A DNA stretch of 38,352 nucleotides from Lachnospiraceae bacterium (lineage in GTDB: Bacteria > Bacillota > Clostridia > Lachnospirales > Lachnospiraceae), in contig JAGBEV010000059.1 of assembly GCA_017936785.1 (NCBI GenBank), forward strand, positions 1 to 38,352, read 5' to 3'. Shown piece by piece: positions 1 to 8,025 of this stretch. A model generated the notes under the pieces. The model ran no database searches and was not told where the DNA came from. It saw only the letters and a list, made by a program, of their open reading frames with translations. How positions within the stretch are numbered: the stretch's first letter is position 1; the number at the start of each line of letters is the position of its first letter. The position numbers were made by a program, and so were the translations under genes.

Positions 1-56
1 AACAGCCATGGATGGCTGTTTTAGTCTTCGTGCGGCATGGATGCCGCTTGAAGACG
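1..56 (+). repeat. Two-hairpin structured repeat, copy 1
   Basis: Two adjacent hairpins joined by TTAG. The first (1-20) has arms AACAGCC and GGCTGTT around ATGGAT. The second (24-55) has an outer stem GTCTTC/GAAGAC and an inner stem GCGGC/GCCGC that also closes on ATGGAT. The same architecture occurs, in the opposite orientation, at 18228-18284 in the middle of the long inverted repeat next to vanG. The inner stem is identical but the outer stems differ by compensated changes. It lies beyond the terminator of the NlpC/P60 gene, and its left flank is cut by the window edge. No function is assigned. Confidence 0.75.
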
Positions 57-182
57 ACTCGTCCGTTATCCTTACCTCCATCCATTCTGTTAGAAAAATT
101 CGTTTTCCAGCTCCGCTCCTTAAAATACCTTATACCCTCCCCTCCACTTCCCCCTCCTGCCTGCCCTGTCTTTGGCTGCACC

Positions 183-213
183 AAAAAAGGCTTCAGCCAA
201 TGGCTGAAGCCTT
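183..213 (-). terminator. Terminator of the NlpC/P60 gene
   Basis: On the minus strand, arms AAGGCTTCAGCC and GGCTGAAGCCTT around a 3-nt loop run into TTTTTT. It starts 18 bases after the stop of the NlpC/P60 hydrolase. The region 57-182 to its left is pyrimidine-rich on the plus strand and I see no gene in it. Confidence 0.9.
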
Positions 214-230
214 AAAATGATCAATTTTTA

Positions 231-1505
231 TTAGAAGATACGTCTTACGGAAAGTACCTGTCTGTAGTTTGCGTTGGAAACTTTGATTCCTGTTGCTGCT
301 GTAGATGCATGGACGATCTGACCGCCGCCGATGTAAATACCAACATGACCGGAGTAACATACGATATCACCGGGCTGTGCATTTGCAAGACCGCCTACAT
401 CATATCCGCATCCTCTCTGGGCACCGGAGGAATGTGGTAAGCCTACACCGAAGTGTGCATATACACTCATGACAAAACCGGAGCAGTCTGTTCCGTTTGT
501 TAAACTGGAACCGCCGTATACATATGGATTACCTACAAACTGCAATGCATAGCTTGCTACAGATCCACCTGTTCCCGAACCGCCGCTGACTGTTGCACCG
601 GATTTGGATGCTGCGGAATTGCTTGCTGCTGCATTGGCTTTCTTTCTCTCAGCTTCTTCTGCCGCAAGTCTTGCTTCCTCTTCTGCTTTGGATTCTGCTT
701 TTACAAATTCAGTGGAAAGTGTAACGAAATCGGTAGAAACATATCCTTCGCCTTCCTCCACAGATACCTTGATCCATCCTTCCGTTACGTCTTCTTCCGT
801 AACAGTTAACTCATCTTCAATAGGAACCATTCCAATAACAGGAGATTCTGTTGTGGGTTCCTGTCTTACAAACAATGTAGTGGTGGTAACTGTTGCGATC
901 CTCTTTCCGACTTCCTTGGCAAGGGCAACTGCCGCTTCACCGGTCACTACGTATTCTGCTTTTACAAATCCCTGAACGCTTCCGGATTTGATTTCATACC
1001 AGCCATCCTGCTCAGAAATAAATTCACCTACGGAATCGTCATACAGCTTACCGAGGATCTCGCCTTCCTCACTGGGTATGCTTCTGACATTTACATAATC
1101 ATTTACCTGTGCTATTACCAGATTGGAAAAGTCTTCTGCGTCATTTTCAGAAACTGTTTCCTCTTCAGGAACAACAAGTACGGTATCTTCCACAACGCCT
1201 TCAACCGGCACTGTCTGCTGCTGTGCCTGTGTCTGTGCTGTGTGTACTGTAGTATATACATCGCTGCTGGCTTCTCCTACTGCAAGCTCAACACCGGAAG
1301 TGTTATTTTGTACAGGTGCCTTTGAGGCTGTCTTCAATGCTGCTGTTGCACTTGCCTGTTCGCTGGTTGATGTAGCCTCAAGAGCCGGGGCTGCACCTAC
1401 TGCCGGCATTCCTGTTGTACCTGCTTCAACGGGCACGGATGTGGATGCCATGACTACAACTGCTGCACAAATTCCTGCTATCACTTTAATATGTTTATAA
1501 AACAT
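231..1505 (-). CDS. Secreted SH3/NlpC-P60 peptidoglycan hydrolase
   Basis: 424-residue exported cell-wall hydrolase. An N-terminal signal peptide (about residues 1-28, ending near VEA) precedes a Thr/Ala/Val-rich linker to about 125. Two bacterial SH3 domains follow, one from about 130 (VNVRSIPSEEGEILG) and one from about 205 (LFVRQEPTTESPVIG). An Ala/Glu/Lys-rich helix and a Gly/Ser-rich linker lead to a C-terminal NlpC/P60 domain (about 315-424). Its catalytic residues are visible: C341 in GTDCSGF, H387 in SGHVGIYI and H399 in IVHAS. The family cleaves stem-peptide bonds, often gamma-D-Glu to diamino acid; the exact bond is inferred. It is a single-gene unit with its own promoter (1573-1601), RBS GGAGG and terminator. 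Confidence 0.95.
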   Translation of the reverse strand: MFYKHIKVIAGICAAVVVMASTSVPVEAGTTGMPAVGAAPALEATSTSEQASATAALKTASKAPVQNNTSGVELAVGEASSDVYTTVHTAQTQAQQQTVPVEGVVEDTVLVVPEEETVSENDAEDFSNLVIAQVNDYVNVRSIPSEEGEILGKLYDDSVGEFISEQDGWYEIKSGSVQGFVKAEYVVTGEAAVALAKEVGKRIATVTTTTLFVRQEPTTESPVIGMVPIEDELTVTEEDVTEGWIKVSVEEGEGYVSTDFVTLSTEFVKAESKAEEEARLAAEEAERKKANAAASNSAASKSGATVSGGSGTGGSVASYALQFVGNPYVYGGSSLTNGTDCSGFVMSVYAHFGVGLPHSSGAQRGCGYDVGGLANAQPGDIVCYSGHVGIYIGGGQIVHASTAATGIKVSNANYRQVLSVRRIF

Positions 1506-1572
1506 AATTCCTCCATAATCAGTTCTTTAACAATTTTTAAAATTTGTTACAAATTTATTACATCTGTTTCAT

Positions 1573-1601
1573 AATATAGCATTATATATTAGCTTTGTCA
1601 A
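1573..1601 (-). promoter_or_regulatory. Promoter of the NlpC/P60 gene
   Basis: Minus-strand -35 TTGACA (1596-1601), 17-bp spacer, -10 TATATT (1573-1578). This is a near-consensus vegetative promoter about 70 bases upstream of the ATG. Confidence 0.75.
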
Positions 1602-1700
1602 CTGTTTCCCCATTTTTCCACATTTTTCCTTCCATATATTTTGTCGAATCTGCTTTTACTCTATCATCAGACATTGTTCATTTATTGCCAGCGTCAAATC

Positions 1701-1729
1701 TCGACCACAGACTGTGCTTGTGATATAAT
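1701..1729 (+). promoter_or_regulatory. Promoter of the SDR gene
   Basis: A perfect -10 TATAAT (1724-1729) is preceded by the extended -10 TG (1721-1722). A weak -35 TCGACC (1701-1706) sits at 17-bp spacing. It reads toward the SDR gene and diverges from the NlpC/P60 promoter in the same 270-bp gap. Confidence 0.65.
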
Positions 1730-1781
1730 ATATATAAGAAAGAAAAGAATGTCTTTATATAAGTAGGAAGGAGGTATGCTT

Positions 1782-2501
1782 ATGAGACGCACCGCTTTTA
1801 TTACAGGCGCTTCCCGCGGCATCGGAAAAGCAATCGCCGCAGAACTTGCGGCACATGATTACGATTTGTATCTGGTATGCAAAAATTCGGGGGAGCAATT
1901 ATATCGTTTTAAAATCGAACTGGAGGAAAAGTTTCTCATAAATGTTACATGCTTTGTGGGAGATGTGGCTTCCTATGATTTTCTTAAGCAGTGTTTTGAA
2001 GAAATCGACCATTTAGATGTACTGGTCAATAATGCAGGCATATCCTATATCGGTCTTATTTCAGAAATGACTGTAAAGGATTGGGATTATATTATCAGTA
2101 CCAACCTCTCTTCTGCTTTTTATACCTCCAAATGCGCCATTCCCGGCATGGTACATGCAAAATCCGGCAAGATCATCAACATCTCATCTGTATGGGGAAA
2201 TGTGGGGGCTTCCATGGAAGTTGCTTATTCCGCTTCCAAAGGCGGTCTGAATGCTTTTACCCGGGCACTGGCAAAAGAACTCGCCCCAAGCAATATTCAG
2301 GTAAATGCCATTGCCTGCGGCGTCATTGATACCGATATGAATAAATGTTTTAGTATGGAAGATATTGAAATTTTAAAAGGCGAGATTCCTGCTGACCGCA
2401 TGGGCACCATTGACGAAGTGGCAAGGCTGGTTATGCAGATCATCAACAGTCCTTCCTATTTAACGGGACAGGTCATCACTTTAGACGGAGGCTGGCAATA
2501 A
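1782..2501 (+). CDS. SDR-family oxidoreductase (FabG-like)
   Basis: 239-residue classical short-chain dehydrogenase/reductase of the size expected for FabG (3-oxoacyl-ACP reductase). It shows the nucleotide-binding TGASRGIG near residues 8-15, NNAG at 83-86, and the catalytic Ser136, Tyr149 and Lys153 (YSASK). The end LTGQVITLDGGW is typical of the FabG subfamily. I chose the ATG at 1782 rather than 1776: the RBS AGGAAGGAGG (1765-1774) lies 7 bases from 1782 but only 1 base from 1776. No fatty-acid genes flank it, so the substrate is open; a stand-alone reductase for a ketone, sugar or acyl thioester is equally possible. Confidence 0.9.
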   Translation: MRRTAFITGASRGIGKAIAAELAAHDYDLYLVCKNSGEQLYRFKIELEEKFLINVTCFVGDVASYDFLKQCFEEIDHLDVLVNNAGISYIGLISEMTVKDWDYIISTNLSSAFYTSKCAIPGMVHAKSGKIINISSVWGNVGASMEVAYSASKGGLNAFTRALAKELAPSNIQVNAIACGVIDTDMNKCFSMEDIEILKGEIPADRMGTIDEVARLVMQIINSPSYLTGQVITLDGGWQ

Positions 2502-2516
2502 ACCAGCCTCCTTTTT
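2487..2516 (+). terminator. Terminator of the SDR gene
   Basis: Arms GGAGGCTGG and CCAGCCTCC around a 7-nt loop, followed by TTTTT. The stem overlaps the end of the coding sequence, and the stop codon lies in the loop. Confidence 0.9.
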
Positions 2517-2517
2517 A

Positions 2518-2826
2518 TCACATAAAAGTAAAAACCAGATAAACCACAATGACGATTGCCCATGCCAGCAGATTTCCGCCCAGCTGAACTGTTCCCGGAA
2601 TTGTTTTACCTCTTCCTTCTGAAAATACCCGGCATAATATCCGATTTGCAAAATGAATCAGGACCAGCAGAATAAACACCGCTATAGCTAATGCTCCATA
2701 AACAATACCGGGATTATCTCCTGCATTAGCCAATCCGATAATGTAGCCAATACCCAAAAAAACATATCCGCCTGCTCCCATGATCAGATTAACTATGATC
2801 CATATAGCCCAATATTTCTTATTCAT
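2518..2826 (-). CDS. Small three-helix membrane protein
   Basis: 102-residue hydrophobic protein with three likely membrane helices (about residues 6-29, 40-62 and 82-101) and a short basic loop (RVFSEGRGK) between the last two. I do not recognise a family. Its start overlaps the end of the AI-2E-family permease gene by 8 bases, so the two are probably translated together and may act together. This is inference from position only. No terminator is evident on its own strand; the hairpin just downstream belongs to the convergent SDR gene. Confidence 0.75.
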   Translation of the reverse strand: MNKKYWAIWIIVNLIMGAGGYVFLGIGYIIGLANAGDNPGIVYGALAIAVFILLVLIHFANRILCRVFSEGRGKTIPGTVQLGGNLLAWAIVIVVYLVFTFM

Positions 2827-4045
2827 CCATTACACCGCTTTCTTGTTTTTCTTCTTCTACGATTCTATCATCCGGAATTTTTCCAATTACTTCCTGCTCA
2901 TTTTCACTTTCTTCCGATCCGCATTCATCAGGAACCTTTTGATTCACATCATTTTTAATCAGCTTATAAAAAGTTGCCGCCAAAGGAACTCCTAACAGCA
3001 TTCCTCCAATACCCGAAAGACCGCCGCCTATGGTAACAGCTGCCAGTACCCACATACCGGGAAGTCCGATAGAGGAACCCACAACTCTCGGATATATAAT
3101 GTTTCCCTCCAGTTGCTGCAGCACTACAATAAAGACTATGAATAAAACTGCTTTCACAGGGCTGATTGTTAAGATCATCACAAATCCTACTGCTGCTCCC
3201 AAATATGCTCCTACAACGGGAACTAACGCTGTAGCTCCTATAAATGTACCGACCATGGGGGCATAGGGAAACCGGAATATTTTCATGCCCACAACACAAA
3301 GAATTCCCAAAATAACCGCTTCCGTACACTGTCCTATAATAAAGCTGGAAAAGGTTTCGTCAGCAACCTTCAAAATTCCCTGCGCTTTTTCTATAATGGC
3401 AGGTTTGCAATAAGCTGCTGCCAATCTGGTGGTCTGTCTTTTCAACTTTTCTTTATTGGCAAGAATATAAATAGCAAAGATTAAACCGATGACAAAATTT
3501 GTAATTCCCACACCTACAATTCCTACGAATGTAATGGTAGAACCCACAATATCGCCTACACCTGATGTCAGATATTGAAACAGCTTTTGTGCCGTACCTT
3601 CCCAATTAAACTGAATACTGTTGATCCACTTCTCCAGTTCCGGAATCTGGTCCGAATGATCTGCCAGAAAATCCTGCAATCTGGCTAACCCAATAGGAAT
3701 CCATTTTCCCAGCAAAGTTATGGTATCCTCCAGTTCAGGAATGACCATCCTGAATATGAGAAATACGATCACAAGGATCAAAAAGATCGAAAGAAAGATA
3801 CATACAAATCTCTTTGTAGCCTTTACAATTTTATTTTGACTTTTGGGAAAATAATATTTCTCCAGTTTGCTCATGATAATATTCAAAATGTATGCCATGA
3901 CCGCTCCCAATACAAGCGGAAATGCTATGCCCCAGATTTTGGCTGCAAATGTTGTCAATAAACTGAATCTGGTTACCACAAGCACCAGAACTGCTGCAAG
4001 CAAAAAGTATTTTACAATTTTTTTATCCATTTTTCCCTGTTTCAT
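2819..4045 (-). CDS. AI-2E family transporter (TqsA/PerM type)
   Basis: 408-residue integral membrane protein of the AI-2 exporter/PerM family (PF01594). The segment order is typical: two N-terminal membrane helices, a third near 80-105, a soluble loop (about 110-160), then the conserved C-terminal block. That block contains FIIGQCTEAVILGILC, the PYAPMVGTFIGATALVPVVGAYLGA region, a VLQQLEGNIIYPRVVG motif and the GIGGMLLGVPLAATFY end. The last ~45 residues form an acidic cytosolic tail. Members export signalling molecules, organic compounds or ions; the substrate here is unknown. It overlaps the small membrane protein downstream by 8 bases. Confidence 0.92.
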   Translation of the reverse strand: MKQGKMDKKIVKYFLLAAVLVLVVTRFSLLTTFAAKIWGIAFPLVLGAVMAYILNIIMSKLEKYYFPKSQNKIVKATKRFVCIFLSIFLILVIVFLIFRMVIPELEDTITLLGKWIPIGLARLQDFLADHSDQIPELEKWINSIQFNWEGTAQKLFQYLTSGVGDIVGSTITFVGIVGVGITNFVIGLIFAIYILANKEKLKRQTTRLAAAYCKPAIIEKAQGILKVADETFSSFIIGQCTEAVILGILCVVGMKIFRFPYAPMVGTFIGATALVPVVGAYLGAAVGFVMILTISPVKAVLFIVFIVVLQQLEGNIIYPRVVGSSIGLPGMWVLAAVTIGGGLSGIGGMLLGVPLAATFYKLIKNDVNQKVPDECGSEESENEQEVIGKIPDDRIVEEEKQESGVMDE

Positions 4046-4129
4046 TTTTATCTCGCTTTCCTGACTATCATTTCGGCGACTTCTTTGCCTGATAAGTAAA
4101 AACTTATGTTCATTTGGCAGCTGCCGGCA

Positions 4130-4154
4130 ATAGTAGACGCCCTTTCTCTACTAT
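4130..4154. promoter_or_regulatory. Inverted repeat in a divergent promoter region
   Basis: Perfect 8-bp arms ATAGTAGA and TCTACTAT around a 9-nt loop. It lies in the 257-bp gap between the AI-2E permease (-) and the DHH phosphoesterase (+). It overlaps a possible minus-strand -10 (TATAGT), so it could be an operator or a 5'-leader hairpin. Confidence 0.4.
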
Positions 4155-4302
4155 ATCATATTTTTTTCTTAATGTAACTATGGAAACTTCGTTGCTGTTG
4201 CCTGCAATAATGTGATAAAATGTTTTATGTGTAAGAAAAGAGACTGTTTGTCTTCTTTCTATAATTTAGATTACCGCTGTTTGCGGATGATAAGGAGAAT
4301 TT

Positions 4303-5304
4303 ATGGAACTGCTGGATTTTATCAGACAATTTGAAAATAAACACATTTTTATTCAAACTCACAATTTTCCTGACCCTGATGCCCTGGGAAGCGCCTTTGG
4401 TCTGTCCCGCCTTCTGGAACATTTCCAGGTCCGGTCTACCCTGTGTTATGACGGCAAGATCGACACACTGAGCACCCGGCGTATCTTACAGGAATTTGAT
4501 ATAGAGATTTATTCCAAGAACCAATTAAGGGAAATGACTGCAGAAAGTCCTATCATTCTGGTGGATACTCAAAAGGAAGCAGGAAACGTTACGGATTTGA
4601 TCGGCGATGAAATTGCCTGTATTGACCACCATCCTACCGTTATAGAAATCGAATATCAATTTAAAGATGTCCGTATGGTGGGTGCATGCTGTACGATCAT
4701 TGCCGAGTACTTTCAAAAATTGAATATCATTCCCGATAAGCCTACAGCTACAGCACTTTTATATGGCATAAAAATGGATACAAACCAGTTTACCCGGGGT
4801 GTTACGGAACCCGATATTGAAATGTATGCTTTTTTAAATCCCTATATTGATGAAGCTTCTTTAAGAATTGTTTCCAGCAATACTTTGGAATTTTCCGACC
4901 TGTCCGCCTTTGGTGCAGTTTTCCAGACCATCCGCGTTTTTGAAAAGGTGGGAATCGCATATATTCCTTTTTCCTGTCCGGACGCTTTGATCGCTATGAT
5001 TTCTGATTTTATCCTCACTTTGAACGAAGTGGATTTTGTCATCGTTTATTCCAAGCGGGATACAGGCTGGAAGTTTTCTGTCAGAAGTGAAGATGAAAAC
5101 CTGGATGCCGGTGAGATCATTCATGAAGCTCTTCTGGGCATCGGCAGCGGCGGCGGACATGCCTGTATGGCAGGCGGTATGATACCCATTGAAACGGTAA
5201 AGGAGATGGGGCGCGGAGCCGATACCAAGATCTGCGAATTGTTTTTAGATACCATAAAGAGAATCGGGGACGAACCGGCTTATCCCGATTCTATCCCCGA
5301 CTGA
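4303..5304 (+). CDS. DHH-family phosphoesterase (NrnA-like)
   Basis: 333-residue cytosolic metal-dependent phosphoesterase. The N-terminal DHH domain carries H20/D24/D26 in THNFPDPDALGS, D88 in ILVDTQ and the family-naming D108-H109-H110 in IDHHP. These are expected to bind two divalent ions. The C-terminal DHHA1-like domain ends with the glycine-rich substrate loop GSGGGHACMAGG (about 282-293). Relatives degrade nano-RNA, pAp or cyclic-dinucleotide products (NrnA, GdpP C-terminus); the sequence alone does not decide the substrate. RBS AAGGAG lies 5 bases before the ATG. It is a single gene ending in a two-way terminator. Confidence 0.92.
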   Translation: MELLDFIRQFENKHIFIQTHNFPDPDALGSAFGLSRLLEHFQVRSTLCYDGKIDTLSTRRILQEFDIEIYSKNQLREMTAESPIILVDTQKEAGNVTDLIGDEIACIDHHPTVIEIEYQFKDVRMVGACCTIIAEYFQKLNIIPDKPTATALLYGIKMDTNQFTRGVTEPDIEMYAFLNPYIDEASLRIVSSNTLEFSDLSAFGAVFQTIRVFEKVGIAYIPFSCPDALIAMISDFILTLNEVDFVIVYSKRDTGWKFSVRSEDENLDAGEIIHEALLGIGSGGGHACMAGGMIPIETVKEMGRGADTKICELFLDTIKRIGDEPAYPDSIPD

Positions 5305-5329
5305 TCACTTTACATCATAATTTTAGTTT

Positions 5330-5357
5330 AAAAGGCGGAACTTATCTGCCTTTTTTT
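5330..5357. terminator. Two-way terminator between convergent genes
   Basis: Arms AAAAGGCGGA and TCTGCC plus a run of seven T, loop ACTTA. It can end the DHH gene on the plus strand and, with TTTT on the other side, the membrane-protein gene on the minus strand. The minus gene's stop codon is inside it. Confidence 0.8.
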
Positions 5358-5857
5358 ATTGCTTCCAATTCCTTTTCCACATCCACAACTGAAGAACAGG
5401 AACTGTTCTTGTAGGAATTGCTGCTTTGTCTGCGTTTGCTCTTTCTTGCCCGGTATCCGCTGCGTTCTTCCTCTTCATCTTTATAATCCCCTACCAGAAG
5501 AACCTTTGCAACCAGCCCTGCACCGCCAAAGATCATTACCAATAACAGCACCCACTCATAAAGTGTCATGGATGTCAAATGAATATTGGTAGATGCAATG
5601 ACACCTGCAAGGATCAGCAGCACACCTACTCCGGTCATGACCTTTGAAGGAAATGACGCTCCACTGACAAACATCCAGACAATTCCTGCGATCAAAGGTA
5701 TGATTATCAATCCCGAAGTCATCCGCATGCCTCCGAGGGAAAAACCTCCCATAAAGGACGAATAGACTACTACTTTCTGGGAAAAGATAAACAACCCTAC
5801 AATCAACATGACAAGTCCTGCCACAAACTGTAACAACTCATTTTTTGCACTTTTCAT
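5342..5857 (-). CDS. Four-helix membrane protein with basic tail
   Basis: 171 residues. Four hydrophobic segments are visible (about 10-28, 43-65, 70-90 and 97-118), followed by a charged cytosolic tail with EEEERSGYRARKSKRR and a Ser/Asn-rich stretch. I do not recognise a family. RBS AGGAGG sits 7 bases before the ATG. A promoter (5881-5909) lies just upstream, so it is probably transcribed alone. Confidence 0.8.
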   Translation of the reverse strand: MKSAKNELLQFVAGLVMLIVGLFIFSQKVVVYSSFMGGFSLGGMRMTSGLIIIPLIAGIVWMFVSGASFPSKVMTGVGVLLILAGVIASTNIHLTSMTLYEWVLLLVMIFGGAGLVAKVLLVGDYKDEEEERSGYRARKSKRRQSSNSYKNSSCSSVVDVEKELEAIKKGR

Positions 5858-5880
5858 CTCATACCCTCCTAAGTAATTCC

Positions 5881-5909
5881 ATTATGACCAAAAGAGATGA
5901 AAAAATCAA
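5881..5909 (-). promoter_or_regulatory. Promoter of the four-helix membrane protein
   Basis: Minus-strand -35 TTGATT (5904-5909), 17-bp spacer, -10 CATAAT (5881-5886), about 24 bases before the start codon. Confidence 0.55.
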
Positions 5910-5925
5910 TGTTTTTTTGCTGCCA

Positions 5926-6819
5926 TTACTTCCAATACACCCATAAATTTCTGATCTGATATTGCAATTCTTCAAAACTCCATGTCTTTTCAGAATTGAT
6001 ACGGCTGTTAGGATCGTTAAGGGTAAATCCTCCGTCCCTGTATCCGGTCAGAACAATAAAGTGTCCGGAATTCGTAAAGTCTCCCGGTCCTAAAATACAA
6101 ATAATAGGATTACCTGCCTGCAGATTATCGATCATCCTTTCTTTATCCAAAGGAATCTCTTTTGAATTTAACCCCAAAATGGCAGCTCCTTCACTCATAA
6201 GCGCCCATCTGGTACCGTTTCCTTCTTCATAGAAATCATGCTGGGTTGAAAAATCTGCCATCCATTTGGGATTCATCGTATCATTTCCTGTCAGATAAAT
6301 GGCAACCATGGACAGGCATGTGGGACCACATCCGGTTAATCCCAATACATCTCCTGCATATTCTCCATAACCCCAGCGCTCATCCCACTGCATCAGTAAA
6401 GGAACAAAATCCGCATTTTTATATTCGCTCAGATCAATATCGTATTCTATATCCTTCTTGAAAGGATAATCCAATACAAACTGTCTTGCTTCCTGATTTT
6501 TCTCATATAATTCTACAAGCTTATCCGTATAATCCCTGATATAATAGCCCTTTGCATTGGCATATTCTGCAATTTCCCTCTCTGAATCAGAAAGTGCTGA
6601 CAGATCCTCCTCTACAGCATCCTTTACCATTGCCTCCATTTCAGCTTCTTCTTCCCGGCTGTCTTCCTCATGATTTTTCTCCGCAGCCTGAGAAAAGGTC
6701 ATCTGGCTCAGCCAGGCTATTCCTATAATGATCGCCATAATGGACACCGTCATGCGCCATAACAAGTAATAGGTTCTTCTTCTGATCTTTTTACTCCGTT
6801 TTCTTCTTTTGTCTGCCAT
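5926..6819 (-). CDS. Membrane-anchored C39-like cysteine peptidase
   Basis: 297 residues. A basic N-terminus (KRRKRSKKIRRR) and one membrane helix (about 19-40) act as an anchor or uncleaved signal. An acidic Glu-rich linker leads to a C-terminal peptidase_C39_2-type domain: MQWDERWGYG, the catalytic-Cys block TGCGPTCLSM, then GHFIVLTGY (His) and LNDPNS (Asp/Asn). It likely cleaves a peptide or wall protein outside the cell; it lacks the ABC transporter domains of bacteriocin-processing C39 enzymes. I chose ATG 6819; an in-frame TTG at 6828 would add three residues. It has its own promoter and a palindrome over the predicted transcription start. Confidence 0.85.
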   Translation of the reverse strand: MADKRRKRSKKIRRRTYYLLWRMTVSIMAIIIGIAWLSQMTFSQAAEKNHEEDSREEEAEMEAMVKDAVEEDLSALSDSEREIAEYANAKGYYIRDYTDKLVELYEKNQEARQFVLDYPFKKDIEYDIDLSEYKNADFVPLLMQWDERWGYGEYAGDVLGLTGCGPTCLSMVAIYLTGNDTMNPKWMADFSTQHDFYEEGNGTRWALMSEGAAILGLNSKEIPLDKERMIDNLQAGNPIICILGPGDFTNSGHFIVLTGYRDGGFTLNDPNSRINSEKTWSFEELQYQIRNLWVYWK

Positions 6820-6838
6820 ACACCCCAACGCCCCTTTT

Positions 6839-6861
6839 GTGTACTATCCGTGTTAGTACAC
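6839..6861. promoter_or_regulatory. Palindromic operator candidate
   Basis: Perfect 8-bp arms GTGTACTA and TAGTACAC with a 7-bp centre. It lies immediately downstream of the -10 of the C39-peptidase promoter, over the expected transcription start. That position suits a dimeric repressor. No regulator gene adjoins it. Confidence 0.6.
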
Positions 6862-6865
6862 TCAG

Positions 6866-6893
6866 ATTATCATATAACGGTAATGTTTGTCAA
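6866..6893 (-). promoter_or_regulatory. Promoter of the C39-like peptidase
   Basis: Minus-strand -35 TTGACA (6888-6893), 16-bp spacer, -10 GATAAT (6866-6871). Confidence 0.65.
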
Positions 6894-6910
6894 TAAACTA
6901 ATATGCGCAA

Positions 6911-6942
6911 AAATAAAAGCAGCCCTATGAATGACTGCTTTT
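6911..6942 (-). terminator. Terminator of the sigma-factor operon
   Basis: On the minus strand, arms AAAAGCAG and CTGCTTTT around a 12-nt loop, then ATTTTT. It overlaps the stop codon of the metalloprotease gene, the last gene of the presumed five-gene operon. Confidence 0.8.
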
Positions 6943-8017
6943 ACTGTAAATATTCTTCTATGACTTCTTCAATGGCTTTTGCCCCATCGGAGGCATTTTC
7001 TCCATTTAAATATATATCTGCAAGGGCTTCTGCAAAGGTTTCCGAAGCAGAATAAGTACTTTCTTTTTCATCCTTCAGGGCATACAGGGAAATTCCTGCT
7101 GCAAAATCCTCATAGGTCCCCTGATTACCATAATCTGTCTGCCATCTTCTGTATGCTTTCTGCATGATTTCTTCAGTAACATTATCCGTTCTCTTGAGCC
7201 TGTCCATATCATACAGGCAAAATGCATCTCCATTTTCTTCTGTAATATAATAAGGACATTCCAAACCATACTTTTTTTGGACGATCACATTTTGAAGCTG
7301 ATGTCCCAGTTCATGGACGATTACAGAGGAAACATTTGCACCCTGAGACCAGTAGCCATGTTTTCCCTGGCTGGCACAGACTTTTGTCAGTTCTTCATCA
7401 TTCAGAAATATTCTTGCATTTAATACGATCCGGTATTTTTCCACAAAGGGATATTGTCCGTATTCACCATTGACGATAAAAAATGTCCGGTCTGTCAGAG
7501 CCACAGTTCCGCCGGTGCGGTTTCCCATGTTGCCAAGTGTCAGATTGGTCAGACTTCCGTAGAGACAGGGATATCTGTCATACATATAGCGAAATGCCTC
7601 ATAAATTGCATAAGCTGTTTCTTCGCTGATTTCTCCCAGATTTACAGCAAAAATCCCAAATTCCTCTTCCATCTGCAGCTCCAGCTTCTTAACTGACGGA
7701 TTATCATAGCCGCTCCGCTGCCGCTGTCCTTCCTCCCTGATGGCAGCAGCAGCCATTTCTGCTGAAGTTATTTCCATATTATAAACGATCTGATAATTAA
7801 TGCTTGTTTCTAAAAGTTTCTCTGCAGTTTTATCTTGTTCCTTATCTTTTTCTGTATCTTCATCTTTTTCCGCATCCTGTTCTGCCACGGTCGTTACGTT
7901 TTTTCTTTCATCCACAGGATTTTTCCGTTCTTCCTTTATAAACAGAAATGCCACAAATACTGCAGCCGTCAAAATGCACAAAAGAACAGTAAAGATCTTT
8001 TTCAATTTATTTCTCAT
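6941..8017 (-). CDS. Membrane-anchored HELGH zinc metalloprotease
   Basis: 358 residues. An N-terminal membrane helix (about 9-27) is followed by a charged Asp/Glu/Lys linker (about 30-68), placing the rest outside the membrane. HELGH at 235-239 gives two zinc-ligand histidines and the general-base Glu. The downstream helix ETFAEALADIY (326-336) offers a third Glu ligand, as in gluzincin-type metallopeptidases. I cannot name the peptidase family. It starts 8 bases after the lipoprotein gene with a weak RBS, so it is probably translated by coupling. As the last gene of the sigma-factor operon it could be an envelope protease; its target is unknown. Confidence 0.8.
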   Translation of the reverse strand: MRNKLKKIFTVLLCILTAAVFVAFLFIKEERKNPVDERKNVTTVAEQDAEKDEDTEKDKEQDKTAEKLLETSINYQIVYNMEITSAEMAAAAIREEGQRQRSGYDNPSVKKLELQMEEEFGIFAVNLGEISEETAYAIYEAFRYMYDRYPCLYGSLTNLTLGNMGNRTGGTVALTDRTFFIVNGEYGQYPFVEKYRIVLNARIFLNDEELTKVCASQGKHGYWSQGANVSSVIVHELGHQLQNVIVQKKYGLECPYYITEENGDAFCLYDMDRLKRTDNVTEEIMQKAYRRWQTDYGNQGTYEDFAAGISLYALKDEKESTYSASETFAEALADIYLNGENASDGAKAIEEVIEEYLQ

Positions 8018-8025
8018 AACTGAAA

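Noticed and set aside
1-56. The two-hairpin element as an ordinary terminator
   Set aside because: Neither hairpin is followed by a proper T run (only TTTTAG), and the conserved GGAT loops with compensated stems are not expected of a simple terminator.
604-1500. Two Ser/Thr/Val-rich plus-strand open frames
   Set aside because: They mirror the Ala/Glu/Thr-rich linkers of the NlpC/P60 gene on the other strand and have no RBS.
5926-6819. C39-like peptidase as a bacteriocin-processing exporter
   Set aside because: It lacks the ABC membrane and ATPase domains, and no bacteriocin precursor with a double-glycine leader is seen nearby.
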